DNA from: WJMT01 sp964599635
Lineage (GTDB): Bacteria; Acidobacteriota; Aminicenantia; Aminicenantales; Aminicenantaceae
Length of the DNA stretch: 64,000 bases
NCBI GenBank assembly: GCA_964599635.1
Contig: CAZRGM010000056.1
Span: 1 to 64,000, forward strand
Reading direction: 5' to 3'
Positions 43,015-51,108 of this stretch are shown one piece after another (positions within the stretch are counted from its first letter, which is position 1; every line of letters begins with the position of its first letter). Under the pieces are notes generated by a model. It was not told the origin of the DNA. It saw nothing but the letters and a program-made list of their open reading frames with translations, and made no database searches. The position numbers and the translations under genes were made by a program.

Positions 43015-43045
43015 AACAAATAAAATAAAAACAGATCAACAAAAA

Positions 43046-44389
43046 ATGAGAGTGAAAAATCATTATCTTCAAATATCCAAAAAAGATTTGATTGTTCTAT
43101 TTTCTGCTTTTTTGCTTTCTCTGAACTTGAATTTTTGTGGAGACCATAAACCCCAGACAAATTTATCCGATGTTAAGACAGGGCTTGAAGTTTTTTTAGA
43201 AAAAAACACAGAAATGGTTAAGGGAAAAAGAGTGGGTTTGGTGACAAATCCTACTGGAGTGTATGCGAATTTTATAACAAATATTGAGCTCTTCTTAAAG
43301 CACCCCGATATCAACCTCATAGCTCTTTTTAGTCCGGAACATGGAGTGAGAGGAAATTCTCAGGCAGGGGAGTATGTGCCTTTTTATATTGATGAAACAT
43401 TTCATCTTCCCGTCTTCAGCCTTTACGGCCAGAGCATGAAGCCAGACGATGATAGCCTCAGTCACCTAGATGAGTCCATGCGTTCATTTGATACTCTAAA
43501 TAAAGAGAAATACCCTGACAAGGAAATGGTTTCTAAGCTGGATGTGATGATATTTGATATGCAGGGAGTAGGCACCCGAATATACACCTATATTGCGACT
43601 ATGGCTTTATGCATGAAGGCCTGTGCAGAAAATGATATCGAATTTATTGTCCTTGACAGGCCCAATCCTATAAACGGCCTCCACTTAGAGGGGCCTATCC
43701 TTGAATATCCAGAATTCAGTTCTTTTGTCGGGATTTATCCAATCCCTGTAAGACACGGCATGACCATGGGAGAGTTAGCCCTTTTATTCAATGATGCTTT
43801 TCTAGGCAAAAAAGCTTCACTTAAAATCATCCCCATGCAAGGATGGGAAAGGCACATGTGGTATAACGAGACATCTCTTCCCTGGGTGATTCCATCTCCC
43901 AATATGCCAACGCTTGACACCGCTGTTGTCTATCCTGGACAAGTCTACCTTGAGGGAACCAATATTTCTGAAGGGAGAGGAACCACAAAGCCATTTGAAC
44001 TTTTTGGAGCCCCCTGGATTGATGCTAATCATTTGACATCCCTTCTAAACTCTCTGAATCTTCCCGGAGTGAAATTCAGAGAAGCCTGGTTCAAACCCAT
44101 TATGTCAAAATACAAGGGACAGATTTGTGGCGGTTCTCAAATCCATGTCACAAATAGAAATATATTCCAACCGTTTGAATGCACTCTTTTTATTATCAAA
44201 ACCATCAGAGATGAGTATCCTCAATATTTCAAGTTTCATGAGGACTATTTTGACAAAATAATGGGAACTGATAAAATACGCACCGCTTTAAGTGAAGGAA
44301 TTTCAGTCAGGGAAATTAAGGATTTGTATCAAAAAGAGCTCTCTTTATTTAAAGAGCAGAGAAAAAGATACCTTCTCTATTTTCCTTAA
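43046..44389 (+). CDS. DUF1343 / NamZ-type exo-beta-N-acetylmuramidase
   Basis: About 447 aa. The frame is open from 42950 and overlaps the preceding gene, but the Met at 43046 starts a proper signal, VLFSAFLLSLNLNFCGD; the Cys may be lipidated, although NFC is not a good lipobox. Core motifs: VGLVTNPTGV, LFSPEHGVRG, IFDMQGVGTRIYTYIATMAL, VLDRPNPING, and LEGTNISEGRGTTKPFE. NamZ enzymes release terminal N-acetylmuramic acid from peptidoglycan fragments. No other muropeptide recycling gene is adjacent. Confidence 0.88.
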   Translation: MRVKNHYLQISKKDLIVLFSAFLLSLNLNFCGDHKPQTNLSDVKTGLEVFLEKNTEMVKGKRVGLVTNPTGVYANFITNIELFLKHPDINLIALFSPEHGVRGNSQAGEYVPFYIDETFHLPVFSLYGQSMKPDDDSLSHLDESMRSFDTLNKEKYPDKEMVSKLDVMIFDMQGVGTRIYTYIATMALCMKACAENDIEFIVLDRPNPINGLHLEGPILEYPEFSSFVGIYPIPVRHGMTMGELALLFNDAFLGKKASLKIIPMQGWERHMWYNETSLPWVIPSPNMPTLDTAVVYPGQVYLEGTNISEGRGTTKPFELFGAPWIDANHLTSLLNSLNLPGVKFREAWFKPIMSKYKGQICGGSQIHVTNRNIFQPFECTLFIIKTIRDEYPQYFKFHEDYFDKIMGTDKIRTALSEGISVREIKDLYQKELSLFKEQRKRYLLYFP

Positions 44390-44433
44390 CTGAAATAAAA
44401 GAACGGAGATGTTGAAATATTTTTAACGACATC

Positions 44434-45330
44434 ATGAATCCTGAAAAGAGAAGCAGCTCTCAGTCCAAGTCCAGCATAAGAAAAATCACTGTTATTGGTT
44501 TAATCACAAACATCTTTCTTTTTTTAGTAAAACTTTTATTGGGTATTTTCGGGCGAAGCCAGGCTTTAACAGCGGATGCTTTTCATTCTCTGTCAGATTT
44601 CACAACAGATTTTTCCATTATCTTCGGAGTTAAATATTGGTCAAAGCCTCCAGATGAAAATCATCCCTATGGACACGGAAGAATAGAGACCGTGGTTACT
44701 GTCTTTATATGTGCTGTCCTTGTTATGGCCGCTCTTTCTTTAGGTTATCATGCCGTCATCAGTCTCAAGGGAGAACAAGGGGAATCGCCTGAATTCATTG
44801 CCTTTATAGGAGCCGCGCTTTCAATTATCCTCAAAGAAGTTTTATATAGATGGACCTCTAAAATAGGGAAAAAAGAAAAGTCAAAAGCACTCACGGCTAA
44901 TGCATGGCATCACAGGACAGACGCTTTAAGCTCCATCCCTGTTGCTGTCGCTATTCTCATTTCCGTTATCAATGAAAAATGGGCTTTTTTAGATCAAGTC
45001 ACAGCTCTCCTGGTTTCTCTCTTTATCCTCTATGCAGCCTATAAAATATTGAAATCTGTTTTATTCGAAATCATGGCTACCGGAGTCTCAGAAAAAGATA
45101 AGACAGAAATAAAGTCAATTGTTCAATCTATCAAAGGCGTTAAATCTATGCATAAGATCAGGAGCCGGCAGATGGGCTCAGACTGGTTTATTGATCTTCA
45201 CATCCAGGTTGACGGCAATATGACAGTGAATAAAGGTCATGAAATCGCCGAATCTGTTAAGAAAGCTTTAATTGAGAAAGGACCGGATATTATAGATGTG
45301 ATGGTGCACATCGAGCCTTATGAAAAATAA
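44434..45330 (+). CDS. Cation diffusion facilitator (metal efflux)
   Basis: 298 aa with about six membrane helices. Metal-site motifs: TADAFHSLSDFTTD in helix 2 and NAWHHRTDALSS in helix 5, giving the HxxxD/HxxxD type, plus HPYGHGRIE between helices 2 and 3. A C-terminal cytosolic ferredoxin-like domain follows (about 215-298). Zn, Fe, Mn or Co could be the substrate. Single gene between namZ and a convergent hydrolase. Confidence 0.93.
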   Translation: MNPEKRSSSQSKSSIRKITVIGLITNIFLFLVKLLLGIFGRSQALTADAFHSLSDFTTDFSIIFGVKYWSKPPDENHPYGHGRIETVVTVFICAVLVMAALSLGYHAVISLKGEQGESPEFIAFIGAALSIILKEVLYRWTSKIGKKEKSKALTANAWHHRTDALSSIPVAVAILISVINEKWAFLDQVTALLVSLFILYAAYKILKSVLFEIMATGVSEKDKTEIKSIVQSIKGVKSMHKIRSRQMGSDWFIDLHIQVDGNMTVNKGHEIAESVKKALIEKGPDIIDVMVHIEPYEK

Positions 45331-45344
45331 TTTAAGGAAGAAGA

Positions 45345-46082
45345 TTACCTCAAATCTCTTATTCTCAATTCTATTCCCTTGACCTCTTTCAAAAGTTTCG
45401 ATAACTCTTGGGGATCCGTATCCCCATAATGATACGGATAAAGTATCTTAGGCATAAATGATTGAGCTGCATCAGCTACCATCTCAGGCGTCATGGTATA
45501 GGGAACATTCATGGGGAGAAAGGCGATATCAATATCTTTTAAGGATTTCATCTCTGGAATATTCTCTGTATCTCCCGCAATATACACTTTTTTATCCCCC
45601 AATTCGAGGATATAACCATTGCCTTCTCCTTTGATATGATACGGTACGTTGTTGCTTCTCATATGCTTGATGTTATAAGCGGGTACGGCTTTGATGTGAA
45701 TTCCCTTAACCTCTTTCTCATCCCCATTATGCATCACAATCCCTCTATCAAACTGCTCCAGGCATTTTTCAGCCAAGACAATTTCCGTATCTTCAACGCA
45801 TATCATGTTTAAGACTTCTGGATCGAGATGGTCTCCATGATGATGGGTAATGAGAACAAGGTCAGCTTTGGGCATGTCACTGTAGTCTGCATATCTTCCT
45901 ACAGGATCTATGTGAATAATCTTTCCACCAAATTCAAACATTAAGGTTCCGTGGCCGATAAACGTCATTTTAAGTTCACCTTCTGAGGTTTGAATGATAT
46001 CCTGCTCAAAATCTTGAGTTTCACTAAATCCCAATAAACATAAGACTGATAAAAATACCAAAAAATAAGTGAATTTTGACAT
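45345..46082 (-). CDS. Exported metallo-beta-lactamase-fold hydrolase (UPF0173-like)
   Basis: 245 aa. A signal peptide (about 1-19) is followed by an MBL domain that begins LKMTFIGHGTLMFEFGGKII. The metal-binding motif is THHHGDHLDPE near 79, with further His/Asp in IAGDTENIPEM and YPYHYGDTDP. The domain resembles the YtkL/UlaG-like group of predicted lactonases/hydrolases. The substrate is unknown. Confidence 0.88.
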   Translation of the reverse strand: MSKFTYFLVFLSVLCLLGFSETQDFEQDIIQTSEGELKMTFIGHGTLMFEFGGKIIHIDPVGRYADYSDMPKADLVLITHHHGDHLDPEVLNMICVEDTEIVLAEKCLEQFDRGIVMHNGDEKEVKGIHIKAVPAYNIKHMRSNNVPYHIKGEGNGYILELGDKKVYIAGDTENIPEMKSLKDIDIAFLPMNVPYTMTPEMVADAAQSFMPKILYPYHYGDTDPQELSKLLKEVKGIELRIRDLR

Positions 46083-46234
46083 AATGACCTCCCTTTATTC
46101 CCTTGTCTTAAATTTTTTTATAATCATTTTCTTCATATGAATTGAAAGTCAATTGAAAATGGTTCATAGTGAATTGTTTTTCACTCCTTTACCATTAACC
46201 TTTCACCATTCACTGTATTATGGGGGAAGACCAT

Positions 46235-46280
46235 GGCTTCTTGCCTGTGCCTCGCCTCTGCAGTAACCTCAGTTCGTGAA
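46235..46280 (-). repeat. Intergenic repeat X, partial copy 3
   Basis: CCTGTGCCTCGCCTCTGCAG followed by a TAACCTCAG stretch matches 91-124 of copy 1 (same orientation in the window) with few differences. Only about 46 bases remain. The rest of the 46083-46379 gap has low-complexity CCATT/CAC motifs and no gene. Confidence 0.65.
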
Positions 46281-46379
46281 AAATTCATCTTAGGTATATA
46301 TTAAAAAATAAAAGCAACCGTTTCAAGCTGCAACGACTTTGGCCATTTTTTCTATTTTTTTAAATAAGAAGGAATTTTT

Positions 46380-47543
46380 TTATTTTCTTTGGAATGAGGC
46401 AATTTCCCTGACTGCTTGGACCGCTTTTTCTATATGACCTTCATTATTGAAGGGGCCTATACCAAAACGGACTGATCCCTTAATACTCTCAGTCTTTATC
46501 TGTTTATGGACCAAGGGGGCACAATGAAGACCTGTTCGGCAGGCAATGTTATAGTCATTATCAAGAAAAACTCCAGTAGCTGAGGCTTCGATTCCTTTGA
46601 CATTGAAAGAAAGAACCCCGATATGGTCTTTAAGACTCTCTTGGCAGTAAAGGCTCACTTCATCTATTTCATTCAGCCCGTCTCTAAGAAGCTGAGTTAA
46701 ATTCATCTCATGATGATAAATGTTATCCAGGCCTTTCTCAAGGATCCATTTCAATCCCGCATAAAGCCCGGCCACTCCCAATGTATTGAGAGTTCCGTAT
46801 TCCAGCCGATAGGGATATTCATTGAGTTGTGTCCTGACCTCAGAATTAATCCCTGTCCCACCAGCACGAGTGTGCCGAATCTCAATACCTTCCCTTACAT
46901 AAAGCCCTCCGATTCCGGTGGGTCCAAGAAGAGATTTATGCCCGGTAAACGCTACCACATCCACATTCATGTCCTGTATATCAATAGGAATTTTTCCTGC
47001 TGTCTGTGAAGAATCGATCACAAAAGGAATTTCCGCCTCCCGGCAGTATCGCCCGATTTCTTTAATAGGCTGTATGGTTCCCAGAACATTGGAAGCATGA
47101 TTAACCACTACAAGTTTGGTATTTTTTTTGAATTTTTTTGGAAAATCATCCGGATCAACAAATCCATTTTTATCAAACTGAATATAATCGACTTCTACCC
47201 CATTGAACTTCCAAAGATGATAAAGAGGCCTCAATACAGAATTATGTTCAAGAGAGGTGGTAACAGCATGGTCTCCTTGTTTTAACATCCCCCAAATAGC
47301 CAAATTTAATGCATCTGTAGAATTATAGGAAAAACACAGCCGACTGGGATTTTTTCCGCTGAAAAATTTTGTTAGAAGTCTGCGGGTTTCCTCAACGACT
47401 TTTCCGGCTTCCAAACATAAATCATATCCTGATCGACCTGGATTGACTCCGAAATTCCGGTAAAAATGATCCATAAAGGTATAAACTTCATTAGGTTTTG
47501 GATAAGAAGTGGATCCGTTATCTAAATAGATAATCTCATTCAT
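46380..47543 (-). CDS. Class-V PLP enzyme, SufS/Csd-like cysteine desulfurase family
   Basis: About 387 aa. AAGGAG lies seven bases before the ATG at 47543, so the frame-opening Met two codons earlier is not used. The start IIYLDNGSTSYPKPNEV and the active-site region ACRTGLHCAPLVHK identify the TIGR01977-like group. The lysine is in VVAFTGHKSLLGPTGIGGL. Members are annotated as cysteine desulfurases, but many lack a proven sulfur acceptor. It is distinct from the NifS-type enzyme at 12759. No suf genes are near. Confidence 0.88.
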   Translation of the reverse strand: MNEIIYLDNGSTSYPKPNEVYTFMDHFYRNFGVNPGRSGYDLCLEAGKVVEETRRLLTKFFSGKNPSRLCFSYNSTDALNLAIWGMLKQGDHAVTTSLEHNSVLRPLYHLWKFNGVEVDYIQFDKNGFVDPDDFPKKFKKNTKLVVVNHASNVLGTIQPIKEIGRYCREAEIPFVIDSSQTAGKIPIDIQDMNVDVVAFTGHKSLLGPTGIGGLYVREGIEIRHTRAGGTGINSEVRTQLNEYPYRLEYGTLNTLGVAGLYAGLKWILEKGLDNIYHHEMNLTQLLRDGLNEIDEVSLYCQESLKDHIGVLSFNVKGIEASATGVFLDNDYNIACRTGLHCAPLVHKQIKTESIKGSVRFGIGPFNNEGHIEKAVQAVREIASFQRK

Positions 47544-47566
47544 AAACAAACTCCTTCTGTTTCATA

Positions 47567-47640
47567 AATTACCTGAATATTCATAAAAAAGCGGTGTTTT
47601 TATGATTCATTTTATTTCAGCGAGAGACAAAATTTTTTCC
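47567..47640. repeat. Y repeat, left half
   Basis: AATTACCTGAATATTCATAAAAAAG, then GGTGTTTTTATGATTCAT and TTTATTTCAG, follows the reverse complement of the Y element's right half. The far end has decayed. It lies directly upstream of the class-V enzyme's ribosome-binding site. Confidence 0.6.
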
Positions 47641-47808
47641 AAAAGCAGTCCATTGAAAATGGTCAATGATGAATGGTTATTGAGATTCCTGATTTGTTCA
47701 ATTTTGAAATCCTGTTTAATAGACTACAGTTAACTTAAATTTAAGTCAACATTTTATACATAAATTGACATCAGTTGATAATATGCATTAAAATTTATTA
47801 ATCTGGAT

Positions 47809-47950
47809 TATTCATAAAAAAATGGCGATTAAAATTAAAACACAAAAAGGAAAAATGTTTAAGTCATTGTTCTTGAAAAAGTCCTGCATATCGTTGAAAA
47901 TAAATTAATCATGAAAACATCGCCATTTTTTTATGAATAGGTCAGGTTAA
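47809..47950. mobile_element. Y repeat, best copy: MITE-like element with 21-bp perfect terminal inverted repeats
   Basis: The left end at 47809-47829 (TATTCATAAAAAAATGG then CGAT) is the exact reverse complement of 47919-47939. Outside the right end, GGTCAGGTTAA extends the consensus seen at other copies as (T)AACCTGACC. The interior has no ORF. Bases 47866-47939 match 32295-32368 at 72 of 74 positions. This explains most of the 47544-48060 gap. A non-autonomous transposon or palindromic repeat family is the likeliest nature. Confidence 0.75.
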
Positions 47951-48060
47951 TTCTTTTAAAATAAGGAGGCTGTAGCGGCTGAAGAGCCGTTTTTAGTTGA
48001 AGAATAAATTTTTTTCTCCTTATCTTATCATTTATAGTTTTTGTAAAGGAGAATAAATCA

Positions 48061-48411
48061 ATGATCAAAAAAAAAGATAGTGAGGTCAAAACAGAATATT
48101 TAAATGATAAAGAAACCTTTAATGTACAAAAAAAAGTTCTGATAGGCCCTGAGGACGGATCCCATAATATTGTTATGAGGCGATTCATTGTTGCTCCTGG
48201 GGGATTCACTCCCCATCACACTCATGATTTTGAACACGTGGTTAGAGTCGAAAAAGGGAAAGGGATTGTTATCAATGGCTTAGGAAAAGAGATAGCTATA
48301 TCTAAAGGAGATAATCTTTTTATCAATAATAATGAGAAACACCAGTTCAAAAATCCTTATAAAAAACCTCTCGAATTTTTCTGCACCATACTGAATCAGG
48401 ACAAAAACTAA
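48061..48411 (+). CDS. Small cupin-domain protein
   Basis: 116 aa. A single cupin barrel: GGFTPHHTHDFEHVVRVEKG (about 47-66) contains the metal-binding His-His-Glu-type residues, and NLFINNNEKHQFKNP (about 84-98) has the second-motif His. A good AAAGGAG ribosome-binding site precedes it. The function is not deducible; small cupins of this type bind a metal and often a small ligand. Confidence 0.82.
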   Translation: MIKKKDSEVKTEYLNDKETFNVQKKVLIGPEDGSHNIVMRRFIVAPGGFTPHHTHDFEHVVRVEKGKGIVINGLGKEIAISKGDNLFINNNEKHQFKNPYKKPLEFFCTILNQDKN

Positions 48412-48446
48412 AAAATACCAGATGATTGATAACAAGATTCCCTGAT

Positions 48447-49430
48447 ATGAAGAAAAGATTAAATAAAGCTATAGAATTTTTATTGGCTAGAGGAAATCTC
48501 CCTATTTTGTATTGGTTAAAAAAGGATATTTTAGAAGTTCCTATAGAGAGGGAATATAAAAATTTAAAAAAGTATGCAGCTAGAATTCGGATCATAAACG
48601 AACAAAAACTTGATGGAAGCTGGTGTCAAAAAAAATATGAAAACAATCCCAAATGGGAAAAAACTCACTATTTTATAGAGACTCTCCGTAATTCATTTAT
48701 ACTCTATGATTATGGATGCAGTGGAAAAAGTAAGGAAGTTAAAAAATTAGCCAATTTTTTCTTTTCTACCCAAAGCAGAGAAGGGGACTTTAGAGGTGTG
48801 TATCCCAATGAATATGCTCCTCATTATCATGCCTTAACCCTTGAAATATTGTGCCAATTTGGAATGGATGAAAATAAAAATGTTCAGAAAGGGTACAGGT
48901 GGCTGATAAAAAACAGGCAGGATGACGGAGGCTGGGCTACACCTTATCAAACCATAAGCGAGAAGGATCTTAAAAAGCGTTATGAACTTAATCCCGAAAA
49001 AAGATTATCTCCAATAAAAGGAGACAAATCTCAACCTTACTCGCATTTAGTAACGGGTATAGTGCTGAGGGCATTAACAGCTTCTCAAATCTGGATAAAT
49101 CGAAAATATACAAAAACAGCTGGGGAACTGATTTTAAAAAGGTTTTATAAAAAAGACAAATATGAAGAAAGGAAAAGTGCGGATTACTGGAAAGAACTCT
49201 CATATCCATTTTGGTCCACAAATCTATTAAGCAGTCTTGATTCTCTGTCAAAACTGGACTATACAACAGAAAACGATAAGATCAAAAATGCTTTAGAATG
49301 GTTATTGAAAGTTCAGCTTCCTCAAGGATTTTGGAAATCAGGATATAAAGGAGCCGATCTTGAAGACCATCTATGGGTCACTTTATCTGTGCTGAGGGTG
49401 TTTAAAGGATTCGGATTTATAGAAAGTTAG
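48447..49430 (+). CDS. Prenyltransferase/squalene-cyclase-fold (alpha/alpha toroid) protein
   Basis: About 327 aa. The frame can open at a TTG at 48426, but the ATG at 48447 is preferred; neither has a clear ribosome-binding site. No signal peptide. Repeats of the QW/terpenoid-cyclase type are visible: KLDGSWCQ, REGDFRGVYPNEYAPHYHAL, RQDDGGWATPYQT and PQGFWKSG, spaced along the chain. The DXDD motif of class II cyclases is not seen, so catalysis of a squalene-hopene kind is unlikely. Function unknown. Confidence 0.7.
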   Translation: MKKRLNKAIEFLLARGNLPILYWLKKDILEVPIEREYKNLKKYAARIRIINEQKLDGSWCQKKYENNPKWEKTHYFIETLRNSFILYDYGCSGKSKEVKKLANFFFSTQSREGDFRGVYPNEYAPHYHALTLEILCQFGMDENKNVQKGYRWLIKNRQDDGGWATPYQTISEKDLKKRYELNPEKRLSPIKGDKSQPYSHLVTGIVLRALTASQIWINRKYTKTAGELILKRFYKKDKYEERKSADYWKELSYPFWSTNLLSSLDSLSKLDYTTENDKIKNALEWLLKVQLPQGFWKSGYKGADLEDHLWVTLSVLRVFKGFGFIES

Positions 49431-49443
49431 CTGTAGGAACAAA

Positions 49444-49938
49444 ATGGAGTATTACTTAGGGCTGGGGAGTAATCTTGGACAGAGAGAAAAAAACTTGATC
49501 CAAGCATTAAAAAGGCTCAGGGAATTCGGGATATCTATAGATAAAGTTTCCTCCATTTATGAGACCCAACCTTTTGGAAATACAAAACAACCTTGGTATA
49601 TGAATATAGTTGTGAAAGTCCAGACCGAACTATCGCCTCAACAGGTCCTTAAAAGGATAAAAAAAATTGAAAAAGAGATGGGAAGAACTTTACACGGAAT
49701 GAATAATCCTAGACCTATTGACATAGACATGCTGTTATTAGAAGATCAAATGATAAAAAGCGAGTCGCTTGAGATCCCTCACAAAGAGCTTGTAAACAGA
49801 AAATTTGTATTGATCCCTCTTAAAGAAATTGCACCAAATCTCATCCATCCTGTATTGAAAGAAAACATAGACAAAATTTCTAAAAAATGTCTCGATGAAT
49901 CAATCGTAAGGAAAATGAAAAGTCCTATTTCTTTATAG
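49444..49938 (+). CDS. folK: 6-hydroxymethyl-7,8-dihydropterin pyrophosphokinase
   Basis: Transfers pyrophosphate from ATP to hydroxymethyl-dihydropterin in folate synthesis. At 164 aa it has the family length. Motifs: YLGLGSNLGQREKNL at the start, SSIYETQPFGNTKQPWYMN, and the signature NPRPIDIDMLLL near 88-99. It lies 13 bp after the toroid-fold protein and overlaps the 3' end of dapF convergently by 14 bp. No other folate gene is adjacent. Confidence 0.95.
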   Translation: MEYYLGLGSNLGQREKNLIQALKRLREFGISIDKVSSIYETQPFGNTKQPWYMNIVVKVQTELSPQQVLKRIKKIEKEMGRTLHGMNNPRPIDIDMLLLEDQMIKSESLEIPHKELVNRKFVLIPLKEIAPNLIHPVLKENIDKISKKCLDESIVRKMKSPISL

Positions 49939-50718
49939 AAATCTGGCCTTCAAAAGTTAGTTCAGCTCCCCCAGTGAGATATAATTTGCTGAATTCCCTA
50001 TCCCACTTGACTCTCAGTCTTCCTCCTCTGGTTCTGACTGTAACCAGCATATGGACTTTTTTGCTCATATGAGAGATTAATGCAGAAGCCATGGCTCCGG
50101 TTCCACAGGAAAAAGTCTCTCCTTCCACCCCTCTCTCGTACGTTCTCACCTTGATGGTTTTCAGATCCACAATCTCTACAAAATTCACATTTGTCCCCTG
50201 TTTAAACCAGGGATGATAGCGGTATTTTTGACCCAGTCTTGAGACATCAAGATTATCAATGTTTTTAGAAAAAAGGACAAAATGGGGGACTCCAACTTCA
50301 GCAAAGCCTCCCTCTTCAAAAATCTTTTCATCAACAATCCCTGTTCGGGTCTGGAGATCCGTCGGCTTGGGATGATCAATGGTCACTTCATCTTCAGAAC
50401 AAATTCCATGATAAAGCACTCCTTTTGTTTCGAAAACGATGTTTTCCCCTGTAATTTTTTTTAAAAAGGTATACTTGCAGGCAGCTCGAGCCCCGTTGCC
50501 ACATATTTTGACAGGATGTCCATCAGAATTAAAGTGCCTGTATTTAAAGTCACGAGACGAGATCTCTCAAGAAGTATAACCCCATCTGCTCCTACAGAAA
50601 AACGTCTTTGGCAGATATCACGAAAATAATTCTGTTCGTTCCCTTTTAATAATTTTTCTCTGTTATCAAAAAGAATAAAATCATTTCCTGCTGCTGACAT
50701 CTTAGCAAATTTTATCAT
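49925..50718 (-). pseudogene. dapF: Diaminopimelate epimerase, split by one frameshift
   Basis: Interconverts LL- and meso-diaminopimelate for peptidoglycan and lysine. The N-terminal part (50718 down to about 50560) reads MIKFAKMSAAGNDFILFDN through FSVGADGVILLERS. It then leaves frame; the other frame continues DFKYRHFNSDGHPVKICGNG and ARAACKYTF, and runs to the end at 49925. Both catalytic cysteines (in CGNGA and SCGTGA) are intact. The shift lies near 50548-50563, at the direct repeat GAGACGAGA, and equals one missing base. The rest shows no decay, so a sequencing error, a recent mutation or recoding are all possible. Confidence 0.88.
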
Positions 50719-50736
50719 TGTCCCTTTCCTATATTT

Positions 50737-51108
50737 TTAAAATGCGTCTTTAAAATGAGTGACCTTAAAACCTTTATCCTCATGATAATTTAAGGCTAAA
50801 ATATCAAAGCGGCATTCTTTATGTTCCAGTTTATTTAAAGAAATAAATCCGTGAGCTATCTTTCGAATCTGATTTTTCTTTAAGGTATCCACAGATTCCT
50901 CTGGAAAACCAGCCCGATTTCCTCTTCGGGTCTTTACTTCAACAAAAACAAGGACCTTTTTATCATAAGCTATGATATCAATATCTCCTTTAAAAAGACG
51001 AAATCCTTTCTTCAGAATATTGTACTTTTTTTTCTTTAAATAATTGAAAGCGAACTGTTCGCCTAATTTTCCCAATTTATGTGGAGAGATTTTACTGTTG
51101 CAGCTCAC
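50737..51108 (-). CDS. yraN: YraN/UPF0102 family endonuclease-like protein
   Basis: 123 aa. A compact restriction-endonuclease-like fold: LGEQFAFNYLKKKKYNIL, then GDIDIIAYDKKVLVFVEVKT (about 42-61), the D-ExK-type core, followed by RRGNRAG. Bacterial YraN proteins are uncharacterised but related to archaeal Holliday-junction resolvases. It overlaps cysS by 4 bp and precedes dapF by 18 bp, in an operon cysS-yraN-dapF. Confidence 0.9.
   Translation of the reverse strand: MSCNSKISPHKLGKLGEQFAFNYLKKKKYNILKKGFRLFKGDIDIIAYDKKVLVFVEVKTRRGNRAGFPEESVDTLKKNQIRKIAHGFISLNKLEHKECRFDILALNYHEDKGFKVTHFKDAF

Noticed and set aside
46130..46225. Short tandem-like CCATT/TCACC motifs as a functional repeat
   Set aside because: Low-complexity and imperfect; similar fragments near 47640 and 53970 look like decayed AT-rich intergenic sequence without consistent structure.
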